The notes beneath the pieces are model-generated. The model had not been told where the DNA came from. It saw only the letters and a program-made list of their open reading frames with translations, and did not search any database. Positions 6,415-7,779 of a DNA stretch of 7,779 bases are shown here, one piece after another (positions within the stretch are counted from its first letter, which is position 1; the number at the start of each line of letters is the position of its first letter). Made by a program: the position numbers and the translations under genes. The stretch covers positions 1-7,779 of the forward strand of contig WGAR01000019.1 of the NCBI GenBank assembly GCA_015494725.1. Reading direction: 5' to 3'. The DNA is from Thermodesulfobacteriaceae bacterium (GTDB taxonomy: Bacteria > Desulfobacterota > Thermodesulfobacteria > Thermodesulfobacteriales > Thermodesulfobacteriaceae).

Positions 6415-7335
6415 TTAAGAGGAGGTGGCGTAGCTGTGTAGCCCGGAAAGCCAGAAGTTTACCCCGAAATAGGTAAAAAGCACGGCAAAAAAGCCGATTA
6501 CCGCCAGAGCGGCCATGCGTTTTCCGGTCCAGCCGCGGGTAAGCCGGGCGTGAATGGCTGCGGCATAGATGAACCAGGTGATGAGCGACCAGGTCTCTTT
6601 AGGGTCCCAGCTCCAGTAACTTCCCCAGGCCTGATCCGCCCACACCGCTCCGGTGATGATCCCCACCGTGAGCCAGAAGAACCCGAAAAGGATGAGCTTG
6701 TACATGAGGTTATCCAGGGTTTCCTTGCCGGGTACATATTGCCAGAGGCTTTTGGGGGAGGGATGATGGGGCCGGAGGAGATAGACTATCCCCATACCGA
6801 AGGCCACGGCAAAGGCCCCGTAGCCCAGGAAGCAGGTAATTACATGGGCGGTGAGCCAGTTGCTTCGCAGGGCCGGAACCAGGGGTTCGATGTCGGTGTT
6901 GGTGCCGAAGGAGGCATAGGCCATGATGAGCGAGGCCACCGGGGCTACAAAGGTTCCCAGGATCTTTCCCTGGAATTTTAGTTCCAGGAAGAGATACACC
7001 GCCATGGTGGCCCAGGCGAAGAAAATGAGCGATTCATAGAGATTGGAAAGCGGGATATGGCCGTAGCCGAGCTGATGAGACTCCCACCAGCGAAGGGCCC
7101 AGCCCACGGTGTTAAGGATGAGACCGGACCAGGCCACGGTGGAGGCCAGAAAACCCATGCCCCTCCAGGTAAAGATCCAGTGCAAGAGATACCCCGCTCC
7201 GGCGGCCAGATAGATGAAGGTGACCAGACTCAATAGATAGGAGTGGGATACCCAGAGGCTGTGCCCCTTTAGGGCCAGGAGAAGATAAACCACCCCTGCC
7301 AGGACCAAACCGCTTAAGGGTTCCTTTGCCCGCAT
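6415..7335 (-). CDS. ccsB: Cytochrome c biogenesis membrane protein, CcsB/CcsA (CcmC-like) heme-handling family
   Basis: This is the heme-handling membrane subunit of System II cytochrome c maturation, which exports heme and attaches it to apocytochromes with a Ccs1/ResB-type partner. The 306-residue protein is mostly hydrophobic, with about eight membrane segments by eye. It carries the tryptophan-rich WWD signature: WADQAWGSYW followed by WDPKETWSLITW (about 232-254). Family-typical histidines include H93 in GHIPLSNLYES, H164 in LTAHV and H300 in LHSYA near the C-terminus. I chose the ATG at 7335 because an excellent GGGAGGAAG ribosome binding site (7348-7340; 7 nt from GGAGG to the ATG) precedes it. 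The in-frame ATG at 7365 coincides with a predicted -10 box and would add ten residues. The partner protein is not in this window. Naming varies between ccsA, ccsB and resC. It is the first gene of the cluster with glnE and queA. Confidence 0.92.
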   Translation of the reverse strand: MRAKEPLSGLVLAGVVYLLLALKGHSLWVSHSYLLSLVTFIYLAAGAGYLLHWIFTWRGMGFLASTVAWSGLILNTVGWALRWWESHQLGYGHIPLSNLYESLIFFAWATMAVYLFLELKFQGKILGTFVAPVASLIMAYASFGTNTDIEPLVPALRSNWLTAHVITCFLGYGAFAVAFGMGIVYLLRPHHPSPKSLWQYVPGKETLDNLMYKLILFGFFWLTVGIITGAVWADQAWGSYWSWDPKETWSLITWFIYAAAIHARLTRGWTGKRMAALAVIGFFAVLFTYFGVNFWLSGLHSYATSS

Positions 7336-7363
7336 AAATCTTCCTCCCAGAGAAGTTAAAACC

Positions 7364-7391
7364 ATTTTAGCCTCTTTTGGAATCTTTGCAA
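7364..7391 (-). promoter_or_regulatory. Candidate promoter of the ccsB-glnE-queA cluster
   Basis: On the minus strand TTGCAA (7391-7386) and TAAAAT (7369-7364) are separated by 16 nt, matching -35 and -10 consensus at 4/6 and 5/6 positions. Transcription would begin near 7357, leaving a leader of about 22 nt that contains the strong ribosome binding site before ATG 7335. The -10 box overlaps the alternative ATG at 7365, which would then not be on the transcript. Judged by eye. Confidence 0.45.
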
Positions 7392-7429
7392 TTTGCAGCT
7401 CTTTAAGGACATGTTAAATTATTCTTTCC

Positions 7430-7779
7430 ATGGAAAGACGGGTGCTCTGGGCCCCCTGGCGTGCGGAATACGTAGGGGGAAAGCGCGAACCGGGTTGCAT
7501 CTTTTGTCCCCCCGAAGGGCCGCTTCCCGACGAGGAACGGCTCATCCTCTATCGGGACGAAAAGGTCCTGGTACTCATGAACAAGTTCCCTTACAATACC
7601 GGGCATCTCCTGGTCTCTCCGCGAAGGCATGTGGCCGAGCTTGAGGATCTTTCCCGCGAGGAGATTACCGACCTCATGGTCATGGCCCAGGAGTGTCTCC
7701 GGATTCTGCGCCAGGTGCTCAAACCCGATGGCTTCAATGTGGGTTTCAACCTGGGAAAGGTGGCCGGGGCCGGATATCC
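7430..7779 (+). CDS. HIT-family nucleotide hydrolase/transferase, 3' end cut by window edge
   Basis: From ATG 7430 the frame is open for 116 codons to the window end. The start LWAPWRAEYV (6-15), the paired cysteines GCIFC (C23, C26), the block NKFPYNTGHLLVSPRRHV (51-68) and the segment GFNVGFNLGKVAGAGY (101-116) are characteristic of HIT proteins related to Ap4A hydrolases/phosphorylases. The catalytic HxHxHxx triad would follow within a few residues, just past the edge, so activity cannot be checked. Members act on nucleotides such as Ap4A or adenylyl conjugates in the cytoplasm; the exact substrate is unknown. No Shine-Dalgarno sits at proper distance: the nearest AAGGA is about 21 nt upstream. 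The start may therefore be leaderless or weakly initiated. It is divergent from ccsB across a 94-nt gap. Confidence 0.9.
   Translation, partial: MERRVLWAPWRAEYVGGKREPGCIFCPPEGPLPDEERLILYRDEKVLVLMNKFPYNTGHLLVSPRRHVAELEDLSREEITDLMVMAQECLRILRQVLKPDGFNVGFNLGKVAGAGY

Noticed and set aside
7411..7644. Short plus-strand ORF from ATG 7411 with a nearby AAGGA
   Set aside because: It overlaps the HIT gene in another frame, its translation is Arg/Gly-rich and featureless, and the AAGGA is too close to the ATG.

Overview
The window reads as chromosomal DNA of a fairly GC-rich, probably thermophilic bacterium. By eye GC is high in most genes and clearly lower around 1960-2660. The proteins are rich in E, K, R and L and poor in Q and N, which suggests thermophily. 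GlnE combined with a System II (CcsB/CcsA-type) cytochrome c biogenesis protein fits Thermodesulfobacteriota or deltaproteobacteria-like lineages. This placement is inference; no rRNA gene or other decisive marker is present.

Layout. At the left edge, on the minus strand, is a nearly complete dGTPase-type HD phosphohydrolase (1-1047, C-terminus cut by the edge). It is divergent from a plus-strand HAD hydrolase of the haloacid-dehalogenase type (1101-1796). Right after the HAD gene, overlapping its end, is what looks like the first ~45 residues of a UPF0282/metallo-beta-lactamase-fold protein that breaks off abruptly (1786-1929). Facing it on the minus strand is a compact type II toxin-antitoxin pair of AbrB-type antitoxin and PIN-domain toxin (2584 down to 1960), in AT-richer DNA. 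From 7335 down to 2666 a minus-strand cluster runs ccsB - glnE - queA with a 1-nt gap and a 62-nt overlap, consistent with one operon driven from a promoter near 7364-7391. At the right edge a plus-strand HIT-family protein begins (7430) and is cut by the window end.

How the genes work together. The ccsB-glnE-queA cluster joins three unrelated housekeeping jobs: cytochrome c maturation, control of glutamine synthetase, and queuosine tRNA modification. It looks like an operon of convenience rather than a pathway. dGTPase and the HIT protein both act on nucleotides but are not linked here. The toxin-antitoxin pair is a self-contained unit with its own candidate promoter.

I found no tRNA, rRNA, CRISPR array, phage or transposase gene, and no gene-free stretch over 300 bases. 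I see no obvious new multi-gene system. The most interesting spot is the junction at about 1780-1960, where a truncated gene meets the toxin-antitoxin module.
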